NCBI GenBank assembly: GCA_947627165.1
Contig: CANQUZ010000003.1
Span: 1 to 40,715, forward strand
Source of the DNA: an uncultured Roseburia sp.
GTDB taxonomy: Bacteria; Bacillota; Clostridia; Lachnospirales; Lachnospiraceae
Reading direction: 5' to 3'
Length of the DNA: 40,715 nucleotides
The notes under the pieces are model-generated. The model was not told where the DNA came from and did not search any database. It saw only the letters and a program-made list of their open reading frames with translations. Positions 19,479-30,100 of the stretch are shown piece by piece. Positions within the stretch are counted from its first letter, which is position 1. Every line of letters starts with the position of its first letter. Both the position numbers and the translations under genes were made by a program.

Positions 19479-20129
19479 TCAAGATATAGAAAATATAGAA
19501 TGTAATGTAGAAATTACAGTATCAATTACTTTTAAGCTTGCCGATACTACTGATTTGTCCGAATATTCCGTGATTTTATCAATGCCATACTTCGTAACTT
19601 TTACTGTATTAATATAGTTCAGGACATCCACGCTTTCTACATATGCTGTCGCCTCAAGCGTCTGCACCTCCTGTAACCCGATAACGCGAAGAAGCTCGCC
19701 AAGCAGAAACGAATATTTCTGCCTGACTGTCACCTCGTAATGGCGTCTTCCGATATCGTCAACCACTGTCTTGACGTCTACGGACAGATTCCCCTCTTTT
19801 TTTGCAAGAGATGTTTGGGTTAATCTGATATCCGCCAGATTTTGGGCTTTTGCTTTGTTTTTAGAATCAAAGCTCTTCGTAAAAAACAAATACCGGTACT
19901 TGCCAATTCCACTGATATCAGAAGAAGACAGGGAAGAACTGTCCTGTACATTTCTAAGCTTATAGGTCTGTGAAACCTCCTCGGCAATCTCGTTTGCAAC
20001 AACTGTCACTATTGTTTTCTGATATAGAAAAAATCCAAAGCTTATCAAAAACATGAGTACAAAGATAGATACCAAAATGCAGTATGTAGATTCCAGTATG
20101 ATTGCTCCGCGCTCATTTTCCCTCTTCAT
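19479..20129 (-). CDS. TadE-like pseudopilin (second)
   Basis: ERGAIILESTYCILVSIFVLMFLISFGFFLYQKTIVTVVANEIAEEVSQTY. Start set at MKRENERG. Confidence 0.78.
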   Translation of the reverse strand: MKRENERGAIILESTYCILVSIFVLMFLISFGFFLYQKTIVTVVANEIAEEVSQTYKLRNVQDSSSLSSSDISGIGKYRYLFFTKSFDSKNKAKAQNLADIRLTQTSLAKKEGNLSVDVKTVVDDIGRRHYEVTVRQKYSFLLGELLRVIGLQEVQTLEATAYVESVDVLNYINTVKVTKYGIDKITEYSDKSVVSASLKVIDTVISTLHSIFSIS

Positions 20130-20194
20130 GCAGCCTTCCCCCTTTCTTTCCTGATCATTTTTATCATACACGCTCCTTAGCCACAACTTCTAAA

Positions 20195-20701
20195 TTAATG
20201 GTAATACCCTATCAACCACCCAATCACACCAGACACAACAAAAGGGATGAAATAAATGAGAAAGAAAAATGGCTCATTCGAAAACTCACCATACGTGTAT
20301 GCTTTTTTTCCTGACTCTTTGTAATAAAGTGTCATTGTGCTTGTTAAATCTTGAGAATATTTAGAACTTACCACTTTTGTCCTGCGTTTACCTTCAAGAA
20401 CATACTCGTACCTCGCAATCCACCAATCATGCTTATTACCATTTGTATTTGTGTGCTGGCTTCGCCTAAAGCTGACTCTTGTCGCCTCAAGCGTACGCCC
20501 ATCCCTCTCTGCTTTTTCAACCCTCTTTTTGCCCCTTGAAAATATGATACCTTTATTAAGAAGAACAAACTCAACGACAAAAACTGCAATCGTGACAATC
20601 GCAAGCGTCATCCCAACAGGATCCTCAGAATAATCCGATATAAGAGGATCAAATAACTCTAACAGCTTCTCTTTCAGTTTCGATAATAAATTGTCATACA
20701 T
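20195..20701 (-). CDS. DUF3592-like membrane protein (parental copy)
   Basis: 169 aa, two TM segments, ARYEYVLEGKRRTKVVSSKYSQ...MTLYYKESGKKAYTYGE. Confidence 0.8.
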   Translation of the reverse strand: MYDNLLSKLKEKLLELFDPLISDYSEDPVGMTLAIVTIAVFVVEFVLLNKGIIFSRGKKRVEKAERDGRTLEATRVSFRRSQHTNTNGNKHDWWIARYEYVLEGKRRTKVVSSKYSQDLTSTMTLYYKESGKKAYTYGEFSNEPFFFLIYFIPFVVSGVIGWLIGYYH

Positions 20702-20739
20702 ATCCAAAATCTCCTTCTGTCAAATATAGTATGACTACA

Positions 20740-22053
20740 TTATACATAGAAAGAAATTATCTGCCAAGGAGTTTCCTGTCCGGTTTCTACCATACAGCAG
20801 CCTTCCTCGTTAAAGTAATCGCCGCCATAAAACAGATAGTCGATGACCAGCCGCCCCTCTGCGTCAATAAATCCCCATTGCTCTCCATTGGAAACGGCAG
20901 CTAACCCATTGGAAAAACTCTTTGCCTCCTGAAACTGAGGGGCAATCAGTTCCTTCCCGTCACTATCGACATAACCCCATTTGCCATCTTTGCAGACGGC
21001 TATCATATTATCATCCGTGGCAATATCGACATCCGAATAACCGCCTACCGTTTTACCGTCCTTATAAAACTGGTAAACGCCGTCTTTCTTTGCAATCATG
21101 ATGCCGTTTTTAAGGTGCGACCCGTCCGCATGGAGAACAATGTCCTCATATCGGTCAGAAGAAATCTCTTTTCCCTCTTTATCAATGAGAAACCACGCTC
21201 CGTCTTTTTGTACGGCTGCCACGCCATCTACAAAAGTTCCCGCCACCTCGTATTCCCCAAACTGCCTGTCGCCAAGGGAATTATAGTAGCTGTATGCCGT
21301 ATCATCCTTTAGCGCTATGAGGCCTTCCGAATAAACCCCGGAAGCGGTAGGATTAAATTTTAATATTCCCTGAAGGACGTTCTCTCCGTCAATCAGATAA
21401 GATTGTTCCTGGTCCCGGACAACCCGAATGCCGGAATCTCCAACAGGCCCTGCAAACACAAGCTGTCCAAAATCCGCCTCCGAGCCATCCGCCCTCACAT
21501 AAGTCCATGCACCGGCTTCACTGACGGCATAGAAACCATTGACATAAGGCAGGTATTCCTCATAGGATTTCCATTGAACCTCATAGGCATATTGGACCTC
21601 CAATAAAAGCTCCTCGACTTTTTCATCTTCCATGCCGGACTCAACGGCTTTATGCAATGCTTTATAAGCAGATGTATATTCATCGTTTAATAGATAAAGG
21701 TGCGCAAGCGTTAATAAATAGCCGGCGTTTCTGTCATACTGCTGCACCGCACTCTGCGCCGCGCCCAAATAATCACTATAAATTTCTGTACTTTCCTCGT
21801 ATCTTTTCTGATAAGCGCCAAGCTTGGCGTCCCAAACCTCCTCGGAGCTTTTTATCGCAAGGGCAGCGTCATATTCTTTCACTGCCTTTTGATACAATCC
21901 CCGCCCCATATATTCTTCCGCCATCCTGATATGTCCATCGTATTCTTCTGTCGTTTCACTGTTATTTGTAAGCAGCACGCTTCCCCAACTGCAAAGGAGC
22001 AGCGCGATAAGCAGAATGCTTATAAGTTTTGATTGTTTCACTTTGCTTCCCAA
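20740..22053 (-). CDS. WG-repeat protein with N-terminal TM and TPR-like segment
   Basis: Repeats VQKDGAWFLIDKEGKEI, CKDGKWGYVDSDGKELIAPQFQEAKSFSNGLAAVSNGEQWGFIDAEGRLVI. Confidence 0.88.
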   Translation of the reverse strand: MGSKVKQSKLISILLIALLLCSWGSVLLTNNSETTEEYDGHIRMAEEYMGRGLYQKAVKEYDAALAIKSSEEVWDAKLGAYQKRYEESTEIYSDYLGAAQSAVQQYDRNAGYLLTLAHLYLLNDEYTSAYKALHKAVESGMEDEKVEELLLEVQYAYEVQWKSYEEYLPYVNGFYAVSEAGAWTYVRADGSEADFGQLVFAGPVGDSGIRVVRDQEQSYLIDGENVLQGILKFNPTASGVYSEGLIALKDDTAYSYYNSLGDRQFGEYEVAGTFVDGVAAVQKDGAWFLIDKEGKEISSDRYEDIVLHADGSHLKNGIMIAKKDGVYQFYKDGKTVGGYSDVDIATDDNMIAVCKDGKWGYVDSDGKELIAPQFQEAKSFSNGLAAVSNGEQWGFIDAEGRLVIDYLFYGGDYFNEEGCCMVETGQETPWQIISFYV

Positions 22054-22059
22054 CTTTCC

Positions 22060-22803
22060 TTACATGATAGATAATAAAATCGTGACCCCATATCCCAGCC
22101 AGATAAACGGGCCGAGGGGCAGGGCGTCTTTTAACTGTTTCCTGCGGCTTAAGAGCAGTCCGGCAGACGCCAGCGCACATAATAAAAATGCAAACATAAG
22201 CGTATAGCAAACAGAACGTATGCCGCACAAAAAACCAAGGCTGCTCAATAATTTGACATCTCCCATGCCAAGCCCTCCCCGCGTCACTTTCGACATCACC
22301 AAAAGCAGGAGCAGGCTGCTGACAAGGGCGATAACGCTGTTGAGCAACAAGGCAGACGCCTCGTCTTTGAACCAGATAAATTCACAGATAACCGTAATTG
22401 CCCTTCCGCCAAGAAGGACTAAGGAACAGAGATTGGGAATCACCATAAGTTCCAGATCTGTTATAACAATGCAGCTTAACACACACATCCCAAGGGTCAT
22501 CTTAAACATCCCTGTGATTGCCAAAGCGTGTTCCGCCGCCGCATATCCGCACCATGCGGAAAACCCGGCGCAGACTGTCAGGGCAACCATCCTGCCTATG
22601 CAATTCTTTAAGATAAAAGAACGGTACCCCTCCTGACTGCCCGCAACAGGCTTGGAATTTACATCCGCATCCCCGGAAGCTGCAGAAACTTCAGAAGCTG
22701 TCACCGGAAGCCGCTCTGACAACAGAGGCAGATAATATTTTATTGTTATGGACATAACAGCAACTACCAAGATGCCCCACGCTATACTCCAAATAACAGC
22801 CAT
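22060..22803 (-). CDS. A24 prepilin peptidase (TadV/CpaA-like)
   Basis: CIVITDLELMVIPN and GGLGMGDVKLLSSLGFLCG catalytic-Asp motifs. Start set at MAVIWSIAWG. Confidence 0.9.
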   Translation of the reverse strand: MAVIWSIAWGILVVAVMSITIKYYLPLLSERLPVTASEVSAASGDADVNSKPVAGSQEGYRSFILKNCIGRMVALTVCAGFSAWCGYAAAEHALAITGMFKMTLGMCVLSCIVITDLELMVIPNLCSLVLLGGRAITVICEFIWFKDEASALLLNSVIALVSSLLLLLVMSKVTRGGLGMGDVKLLSSLGFLCGIRSVCYTLMFAFLLCALASAGLLLSRRKQLKDALPLGPFIWLGYGVTILLSIM

Positions 22804-22822
22804 TCTGAAGCCCTCACATTCC

Positions 22823-23056
22823 CTAACTAAATTTTTTCGGTGTCGGATTTTTAATGAAATCAGTAACACTCTTGGTGACTCCTGTCATGACATCTTTTCC
22901 CAAGGCAAGAAACGCACCCGCCAGCACCACCACAATGCCGATGATAATCAGCATAGAGACAAAATTGGTATCGCCGCGCTCGGAATTTTTAAACTCCTCA
23001 AGAGCGCAATACGCTCTGACTTTCATCCCTATCAGCATTTCATCGATTTTTCCCAT
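22823..23056 (-). CDS. Flp1-type type IVb pilin
   Basis: Short protein with SERGDTNFVSMLIIIGIVVVLAGAFLALG hydrophobic segment. Start set at MGKIDEML. Confidence 0.85.
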   Translation of the reverse strand: MGKIDEMLIGMKVRAYCALEEFKNSERGDTNFVSMLIIIGIVVVLAGAFLALGKDVMTGVTKSVTDFIKNPTPKKFS

Positions 23057-23087
23057 TACTGTTTCCTCCTTTCCCACAGATTTATTA

Positions 23088-23951
23088 TTAAAACAGCGAA
23101 CCGGCAAAGGCCGCCGTCATAACAATTATAATGACACCCACAAAAATCAAGACAATCGGAAGCAGCAGTTTGGCAGCTCCCTGCTCGCCTGCCTGCAGCA
23201 TTCTTTGTCTTTTCGCATTCCAGAGTTCGGATGATTGCTGCGCCAGAAACCCCGAAAGCTCCGCTCCGCCTTTTTCCATGCTTTGAAGCAGGGCAATGGT
23301 GAATTTTTTGATTTCAGCAGAGTTTGACGCCCTGCCAAATAAAAATATCGCATCCGCATCCGAATAACCGTTTTTCATATCTTCCCCGGCTTTCCTCATC
23401 AATGCATGAAATGCGCCTGTCCCATTATCCGCCACCATATTCCATGCCTCTCTCAAAACCATGCCGGAATTTACCAAAATCGCCATTGTGGACACGACTT
23501 CCGCTAATTGCGCTTCACACTCTTCCGTTCTTTTTGCCAGCGTATTTTTCATGTTTTCAAGGCAATACGCCGCGATAACCACACTTAAGAAGATTCCTGC
23601 GGCAAGCATCAGGAACGCAGAGTCATACATAATCCCTGCCGCTAAGAAGGTGACAGCCAAAAAAAGGTGAATCAGGGTAAGGGCTTGCGCCCAAGCCACA
23701 TTCGCATAATATTCCGCATATTGCGGCTCATATAAAAGCGATGCCTGCGCCCTCAACTCTGCCGCCTTTTTCCCCTTAAACTGAAAAAGTTTTGTAGCAT
23801 TCCAGGCAAAGCCAACGCTATAGAGTTCCTTTAGGGGAAACACGGCGCTGTCTAAGTTTTCTACAAGCGATTCGTACTTTTTGCCTTTTTTTATTTGTAT
23901 GAGAAACAGGATTGCGAAAATGGACCCAATCCCAATTATGCCGTATCTCAT
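23088..23951 (-). CDS. TadC-like type II secretion system F family protein
   Basis: EVVSTMAILVNSGMVLREAWNMVADNGTGAFHALMRKAGEDMKNGYSDADAI T2SSF pattern. Start set at MRYGIIGIG. Confidence 0.88.
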   Translation of the reverse strand: MRYGIIGIGSIFAILFLIQIKKGKKYESLVENLDSAVFPLKELYSVGFAWNATKLFQFKGKKAAELRAQASLLYEPQYAEYYANVAWAQALTLIHLFLAVTFLAAGIMYDSAFLMLAAGIFLSVVIAAYCLENMKNTLAKRTEECEAQLAEVVSTMAILVNSGMVLREAWNMVADNGTGAFHALMRKAGEDMKNGYSDADAIFLFGRASNSAEIKKFTIALLQSMEKGGAELSGFLAQQSSELWNAKRQRMLQAGEQGAAKLLLPIVLIFVGVIIIVMTAAFAGSLF

Positions 23952-23955
23952 TCCC

Positions 23956-24801
23956 TCACCCCTTGATATCCATAATATTCTGTCCGAGTTTGTAGGCTGC
24001 AAAAAATATACCGATTGCAATCGTAACCGCCAAAATTCCCGGAACAGTGGCAAATCCCGCCGCAAAAGAACTGCTCATCATGCGGAACATCAGCATCAAT
24101 ATGATGGGAATCACCATCATGGCGGAAAACTGCGTTTTATTTGACGCTAAAGCTGTCTCAATTTCATTTGCAATTTCGATTTTTTCACTGATAATGTGAT
24201 TGGTTCTTCGAACAATATCTTTCATATTTCCTCCGGCGCGGTAACAAATTTCAAAGACTGCGCCAAAATTCTTGATATCATCAATCTTGCTTCGTTCTCC
24301 AAAAGCTTTCATCATATCTTCAATCGGGATGTTGTTCTGCATCCCGTGGATCATTTCTTTGACTTCCTCAACGATGTATGCGTTCTCTGAATACTCAATT
24401 TTTAAGTCGCTGCAGGCGCTCACCAAAGATTCCATCATGTTCATGCCGCTTGACAGCGAAACGGTCAGCGCATCCAGCAGACTGCGGAACTGCTGCGTCA
24501 AATCTTTTTTTCTTTTCTCCTTCAACTGATTGCATCTTATTGGATAGAATATCTTCCATGCCGCGAAGCCTATCAAAACGAACAGAATCAAATTGCTGAC
24601 GGCAGTCGCCGTTGTCTCTGCTCCATCCGCGTCGCGGAATTGCCCGCCGTAAAATATCAGACCGACAATGCCGCCCGCAATAAACACTGCCAGAAAAGTG
24701 ATGATTTTTTCCCGGGCATTCATAACATACGTATTGTAATTCAGCATCGGTGTATTCAGCGCTGAGTTTATGTATTGCGGCTCCTGTATTTTTTTTGCCA
24801 T
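23956..24801 (-). CDS. TadB-like type II secretion system F family protein
   Basis: LLDALTVSLSSGMNMMESLVSACSDLKIEYSENAYIVEEVKEMIHGMQNNIPIEDMMKAFGERSKIDDIKNFGAVFEICYRAGGNMKDIV. Confidence 0.9.
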   Translation of the reverse strand: MAKKIQEPQYINSALNTPMLNYNTYVMNAREKIITFLAVFIAGGIVGLIFYGGQFRDADGAETTATAVSNLILFVLIGFAAWKIFYPIRCNQLKEKRKKDLTQQFRSLLDALTVSLSSGMNMMESLVSACSDLKIEYSENAYIVEEVKEMIHGMQNNIPIEDMMKAFGERSKIDDIKNFGAVFEICYRAGGNMKDIVRRTNHIISEKIEIANEIETALASNKTQFSAMMVIPIILMLMFRMMSSSFAAGFATVPGILAVTIAIGIFFAAYKLGQNIMDIKG

Positions 24802-24820
24802 AATTGCTGCTCCTCAAGTT

Positions 24821-26077
24821 TTAAATGTCGCCTCTGTAACCAGCCATCTTTAGTTTAAAATCATTCTGCATCTTGTTTTTGGTGCGCTTTAGGCTGCCGG
24901 AAACTTTTTGCAGCGTGCTGTTCTCATCCTCCTCAAAAACATAGAGCGGATTTAAGATAATACGCCCCGCGCCATTCCCTGTACCGGGTTCATACCTTAC
25001 CACCTCGCATATCTCCATCGTCTTACGGGATTTATCCCGAAGTCGCGACAAGTGGATGATGATATCAACGGCAGAGGCTATCTGCTGGCGGATTGCTTCT
25101 AAGGGCAATCCCGCTGCTCCCTGCAGAACCATCGTTTCCAGACGGCTTAACATATCTTCCGTCGAATTTGCGTGCCCGGTGGAAAGAGAACCGTCATGTC
25201 CCGTGTTCATCGCCTGCAGCATATCAAGGGCTTCACCGCCGCGCACCTCCCCAACCACGATTCGTTCCGGCCGCATACGAAGCGACGACTTTATCAAATC
25301 GCGGATTGTGATTTCTCCGGCCCCGGAAGTATTGGAATTTCTCGTTTCAAGGCTCACCAGATTTGCGACGCCCGTAATTTGCAGCTCTGCAGAATCCTCA
25401 ATCGTAATCACACGCTCATCTTTCGGAATATAATTAGAAAGCGCATTCAGGAAGGTTGTCTTGCCCGAACCCGTACCGCCGCTCACAAAAATGTTATATT
25501 TGGATTTAACCAGAATTTCGAGTTTCTCCGCAATTTCCTTTGTGATGGAACCATACTGTATCAATTTTTCAACCGTCATAGGCGTTTTGGAAAATTTACG
25601 GATGGTAAGCGTCGGTCCGCACAGCGCAATCGGCGGCAAAACCACATTCACGCGCGAGCCGTCCGGAAGGCGGGTATCGCAGATTGGGTTTGCCTGGTTG
25701 ACTTCACGTCCCGCAAGGCCAACGATTCTTTGTATGATGTCCTCTAATCTTCTTTGGCTTTCAAACTGCTTGTCTAATTGGAACAATCTGCCGTTCTGTT
25801 CTATGAAGATGTTTTCGGGCCCATTTATCATGACCTCAGTGATACTCTCGTCATTGATAATCGAGTCCAACAAACCAAATCCGCGAATGGAGCTGTATAC
25901 CTGTTGGACAATGGATACCCTCTGATCAATCGAGCAATATTGATTTCCAAGCTTCAAGATCACCAATTCCTCGATTTTTTCCTCTAATTCCTCATCGCTT
26001 ATTTGGCTTAACGTGAGATTCTCAGTGACATACCGTTTTAATTCCGCAACAAATTGCTGTTCTGTTTCAAAATCCAT
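24821..26077 (-). CDS. TadA/CpaF secretion ATPase
   Basis: Walker A SGGTGSGKTTFLNALSNYIP; ERVITIEDSAELQI; RMRPERIVVGEVRGGEALDMLQAMNTGHDGSLSTGHANS. Start set at MDFETEQQ. Confidence 0.96.
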   Translation of the reverse strand: MDFETEQQFVAELKRYVTENLTLSQISDEELEEKIEELVILKLGNQYCSIDQRVSIVQQVYSSIRGFGLLDSIINDESITEVMINGPENIFIEQNGRLFQLDKQFESQRRLEDIIQRIVGLAGREVNQANPICDTRLPDGSRVNVVLPPIALCGPTLTIRKFSKTPMTVEKLIQYGSITKEIAEKLEILVKSKYNIFVSGGTGSGKTTFLNALSNYIPKDERVITIEDSAELQITGVANLVSLETRNSNTSGAGEITIRDLIKSSLRMRPERIVVGEVRGGEALDMLQAMNTGHDGSLSTGHANSTEDMLSRLETMVLQGAAGLPLEAIRQQIASAVDIIIHLSRLRDKSRKTMEICEVVRYEPGTGNGAGRIILNPLYVFEEDENSTLQKVSGSLKRTKNKMQNDFKLKMAGYRGDI

Positions 26078-26093
26078 CTGCTTACCACCCTGC

Positions 26094-27155
26094 TCAAATA
26101 ATATTATCAAACATACTCATCGGGATTAACTGCTCTAACACTTGCCTGGCGTTCGCCTGCTCATAGCGGGGTGCGCCCCCGATATTTTTTAGCCCTGTGT
26201 CCCCGATTGTCTTTCCGGACTTGCTGCTGAATTTGTTGTAAATCAGGCACAAGCGGTTTGTTAACGGCGCTTCCGCATTTTGCTCCATAATGGAAAGAGC
26301 CTGATACGCACGCTGAATTTTACTATTGGAAATCTCAGAACCATCCCCCGTCCACACGACGGCATGGGCCTGTTTATAGACTTTTACATAGTCCCTGTCC
26401 ATGCTAAAGTCCAAATCCAGCACAATGTAATCATAAGCACCCATCAGCCGCAGTTCGGAAATCAAACGGATCATATCTTCCGTTGACAGTTCCAGCATAT
26501 CTAGCGCAACCTTAGACGGAGAATAGAAGAAAACTCCTTTTTTATCCTGCTTCACGCAGCTTTCCAGCTTTATCGCCAGATTTGCCTTCTTACTCTTTAA
26601 GGCGTAAATCACATCGCTCATATGGAACTGCCCTTCTGCGGAGAAGAAACTGTCGGACGAGCCAAATCTTTCGAGGTTAAAATACAGCACTTTTTTTCCT
26701 GCCGCAGCAAAATGCGCCGCACACGCCGCGGCAAGGGTGGAATTACCTGCGCCGCCGCTCGGAGAGGAAAACGCAATTACTTTCGTGCTGTCATCCCCTA
26801 ACTTCAAACCGGAAATGCTACCGGCATTTTCCGAATAGATGCTTAGAATCTGCTTATATATCAAATCCGCTTTTTGAAACTTGCAGATTGCCCTTTGCTC
26901 TCTCAGCGTATCAATATCCGCCGAATCAACAAAATAGGCAAATCCGCATCTGTTCGGAATTGCGGCAACATCAATATCAAAAGCCTCGCTTGCCACAAAA
27001 ACGTCAATCCTGTTTCTGTCAAGAGCCGAAAGCGCCATCTGTTCCTCTGTAAAGGAATATATTTCAAATTTATCTGCATACTTGGCGTTAAATGCAGTTA
27101 CAATTCTGTTCAGGTAACTTTGATCTCTCTCTAAAATCGCAAGTTTCACTCTCAT
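26094..27155 (-). CDS. CpaE/TadZ-like ParA-family ATPase with receiver-like N-terminus
   Basis: VIAFSSPSGGAGNSTLAAACAAHFAAAGKKVLYFNLERFGSSD deviant Walker A; YDYIVLDLDFSMD. Confidence 0.85.
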   Translation of the reverse strand: MRVKLAILERDQSYLNRIVTAFNAKYADKFEIYSFTEEQMALSALDRNRIDVFVASEAFDIDVAAIPNRCGFAYFVDSADIDTLREQRAICKFQKADLIYKQILSIYSENAGSISGLKLGDDSTKVIAFSSPSGGAGNSTLAAACAAHFAAAGKKVLYFNLERFGSSDSFFSAEGQFHMSDVIYALKSKKANLAIKLESCVKQDKKGVFFYSPSKVALDMLELSTEDMIRLISELRLMGAYDYIVLDLDFSMDRDYVKVYKQAHAVVWTGDGSEISNSKIQRAYQALSIMEQNAEAPLTNRLCLIYNKFSSKSGKTIGDTGLKNIGGAPRYEQANARQVLEQLIPMSMFDNII

Positions 27156-27182
27156 AGCCCTATTCTCTCCACTTCATTCCCT

Positions 27183-30100
27183 TTATCCAACCACTATCTT
27201 TTTGCGCTTCCTTAAGAAGAAAGCCGCTCCCGCAGATCCGCCTGCCACAACGCCTGCCGTTCCTCCAATGGTGCCCCAGAACAGCGCTTTATCTGCGTAC
27301 CAGCGTACAAAGAAGTTTGTTGATACGATGACCGAATCGAAGAATGGGAATGCCGACGTAAACTTCTCCGATGACGTATCTGTGACATTGCCTGCCAGGT
27401 CGGTGACAACCAGTTTTACGTTTTGCGCCGACTTGCTCTCTCCTAACACGAAACTTTCGGAATAATTGTTCGCATCGCCTGAAAAGTCCGTGATATGGTT
27501 CACTTCTTTCCCATCCACCAGCACGACTACCGACTGCAGTCCAATCGTGTCGTATACCTGATACGAGACGTTTACTTCCGGCGCATTGATAATGCTGCTT
27601 TCCAGTCCCGTTATACTGTTGATTTCGGGAGCTGTTCCGTCCACCCGGAACAGGATTGCATTGTTTTCATAATTGGTGTGATCCGGCGTGTTTTCCGGTG
27701 TGTTTCCAGTGGCGTCCTCTGAGGATACCGCTATTTTATAGATTCCATCTGTATCAAAGTTATCTTTGCTGATGGTGTATTGATACTGGTACCATCCGCT
27801 GCTGCCCACTTCCGTCTGCTCACTGATATCCGGCGTGACATTGTATGCAGAAGAATCTAAGGGCCTTCCGTCTTTGGAAATCTCAATGTCTAAGGACTGG
27901 TTCACTAAGCGATCCGCGTTATACTCCGTGATGACCAAATCATCCGAAACTTTCTGCACATAGGCGCCTCCGTCCTTAATCAGGGACACCAGATAATCGC
28001 TGTATTCATAGACGGAACCATAGCGGTTGACTGTAAATGTCTCTTCCTTCTCAATGGTATGCCCCGCCCTGTCTTTCAGCGAAACCTTAACGGTGTAAAT
28101 CCCGTCGTTTTCTTTGATTTTTTCAAAGGTGTCAAACGTCGCGCTTCCGCCGTTTTCATTCACGGAAATCCCCTTATTGAGAAAGGTTTCCGTTACGTCT
28201 ATGTTTTTGTCCGCATAGCTGGTCCTTGCCAAAGATACCTCGTAGCTTTCAAAGTTCGTATCCTCAAAGGATATCCCCAGCACAACGTCGTCCTTAAACG
28301 CTTTTCCATCGGCGTCCCCGCCATTGACGGTAATCACGGCTTCTTTGATATCCGTATCAATCGTCAGCTGGTCTGATGTATATTCCTGCATCTGATTATT
28401 GGACTTGTCCGTATGGTTGATAGTGATAAAATAATCGCCGTCTTCCGCCAACGTGAACGTCCCCACGTGCACGTCCGTACTGTTGTCGCTCCATACCGGA
28501 CGAACCGGATATGCCGCTCCATCCTTTGTCACCTCTACCACCGCGTCCTCTTCATAGAAGTTTGCTTCCTCTATGGTTATGGTTGCCGTAATGTCACCAT
28601 CATAATAAGATATGGTTCCATTCGTCTGGACTGGCGCATTGCACTCTACCGTTGCGGTCGGGGAAATGTTATCTACCACAATTCTCTTATCGTCCTCCAG
28701 ATAATCCGATTCATTTCCCGCCCGGTCAGCTGCCGCAAACTGAACGCTTCCGTTAAACTGCTCCGTATTGGTCAGCGCATCCCTTGGAATTTCAAATGTC
28801 GCCGTTGCCGTCGCCCCGCCATCCGAATAGGCAATGTTTGATTCCTCTATCACTTCCTCCGTAAGCTCCGCATTTACCCCGCTTACGCCTTCCGCTTTCA
28901 GATAACTATAAGTAAACTGGTTCACGGTGGAAATATCGTCCGTCGCCGTAACCGTTACCGTCGCCTTTTCGTTATAGAAGCCGAACGAAATGCCTGATAA
29001 GATGGCCTCAAGGATACTTGTGCTGTATGAAATCTGCAAATCCGCCGGTTTGGAGGTGTCCACGGTAAAATACTCCTCGTTGTAATCCTCCGCCTCATTG
29101 GTCGCCATATCCGTATACGCGACATCAAAGGTATAATTCGCGTCTCCCGGATAAGTGATTGTGATGGTATGCTGAGCCCCCTGTGTCGTCCATGCCGACT
29201 TATAGCTGACGCTGTCCTCATTTAAACTGTTTCCCGCCGCGTCGGTTGCAAGGATGGTAAACTCCACTTCGTCCGCGTCAAAATTGTGTTCTGTCACTGT
29301 CACTGTGGCAGTCTGCGTCGTATTCCAGTAGATGCGCTCATGCCCTTCGGAATCTTCCATCTTATTTTCAGCCATCTCCTTTTTATTGGCATAGGCTACG
29401 TCTATGACGGGCGCCGTCGTATCCATGACCAGTGTCTTGGATGTATACGTCTTCATTTTGTTATCGCTTCTGTCCGTATACGCAACCGTAATGACATAAT
29501 CGCCGTCATTTGCATGGTTGGATCGCGCCGCTATAGAATAGGTCGCCCTATGGACATCTGTGGATAAATCTTCCCATTCCAGAGAAAGCTCTTTTGCCTC
29601 TCCGCCGTCTTTTGAGACTTTAACCACCACATCCTCGCCGTAGAAATTTGCCTCATTTACCGTAAAGGTGACTGCAGCGGCATTGTTATAGTACATCTTA
29701 TTCCCTGCCGTCCTGTCAGCCTCGGTGTATTCCGCTGTCATGGAAGGCGTAATGGTATCTACGACAATGACGTGTTTGGTGTCCGTCACTTTATTGCTCC
29801 TATTGTTATATTTATCTGTGGCGGTGAATGCCATGGTTCCTCGGAGCTGCTCCGCCTCTTTCTTAGGCAGGATGATGGATGCCGTAAATTTTGACGCATC
29901 GGCGGAATCCTGTTTCACGTTCACTTTGGCGTCACTGTATTCTTCTATGTTTGACTCACTTACGCCTTTCTGACGCATATAACTCCGGATAAAATAATCA
30001 ATGCCTGACGTCTCATCATATGCCGTAAAGGTCACGGTCACGGACGGATTATAATAACCAAAGGTAATCAAAGACAGCGCTTTGTCTAATACGGATTCCG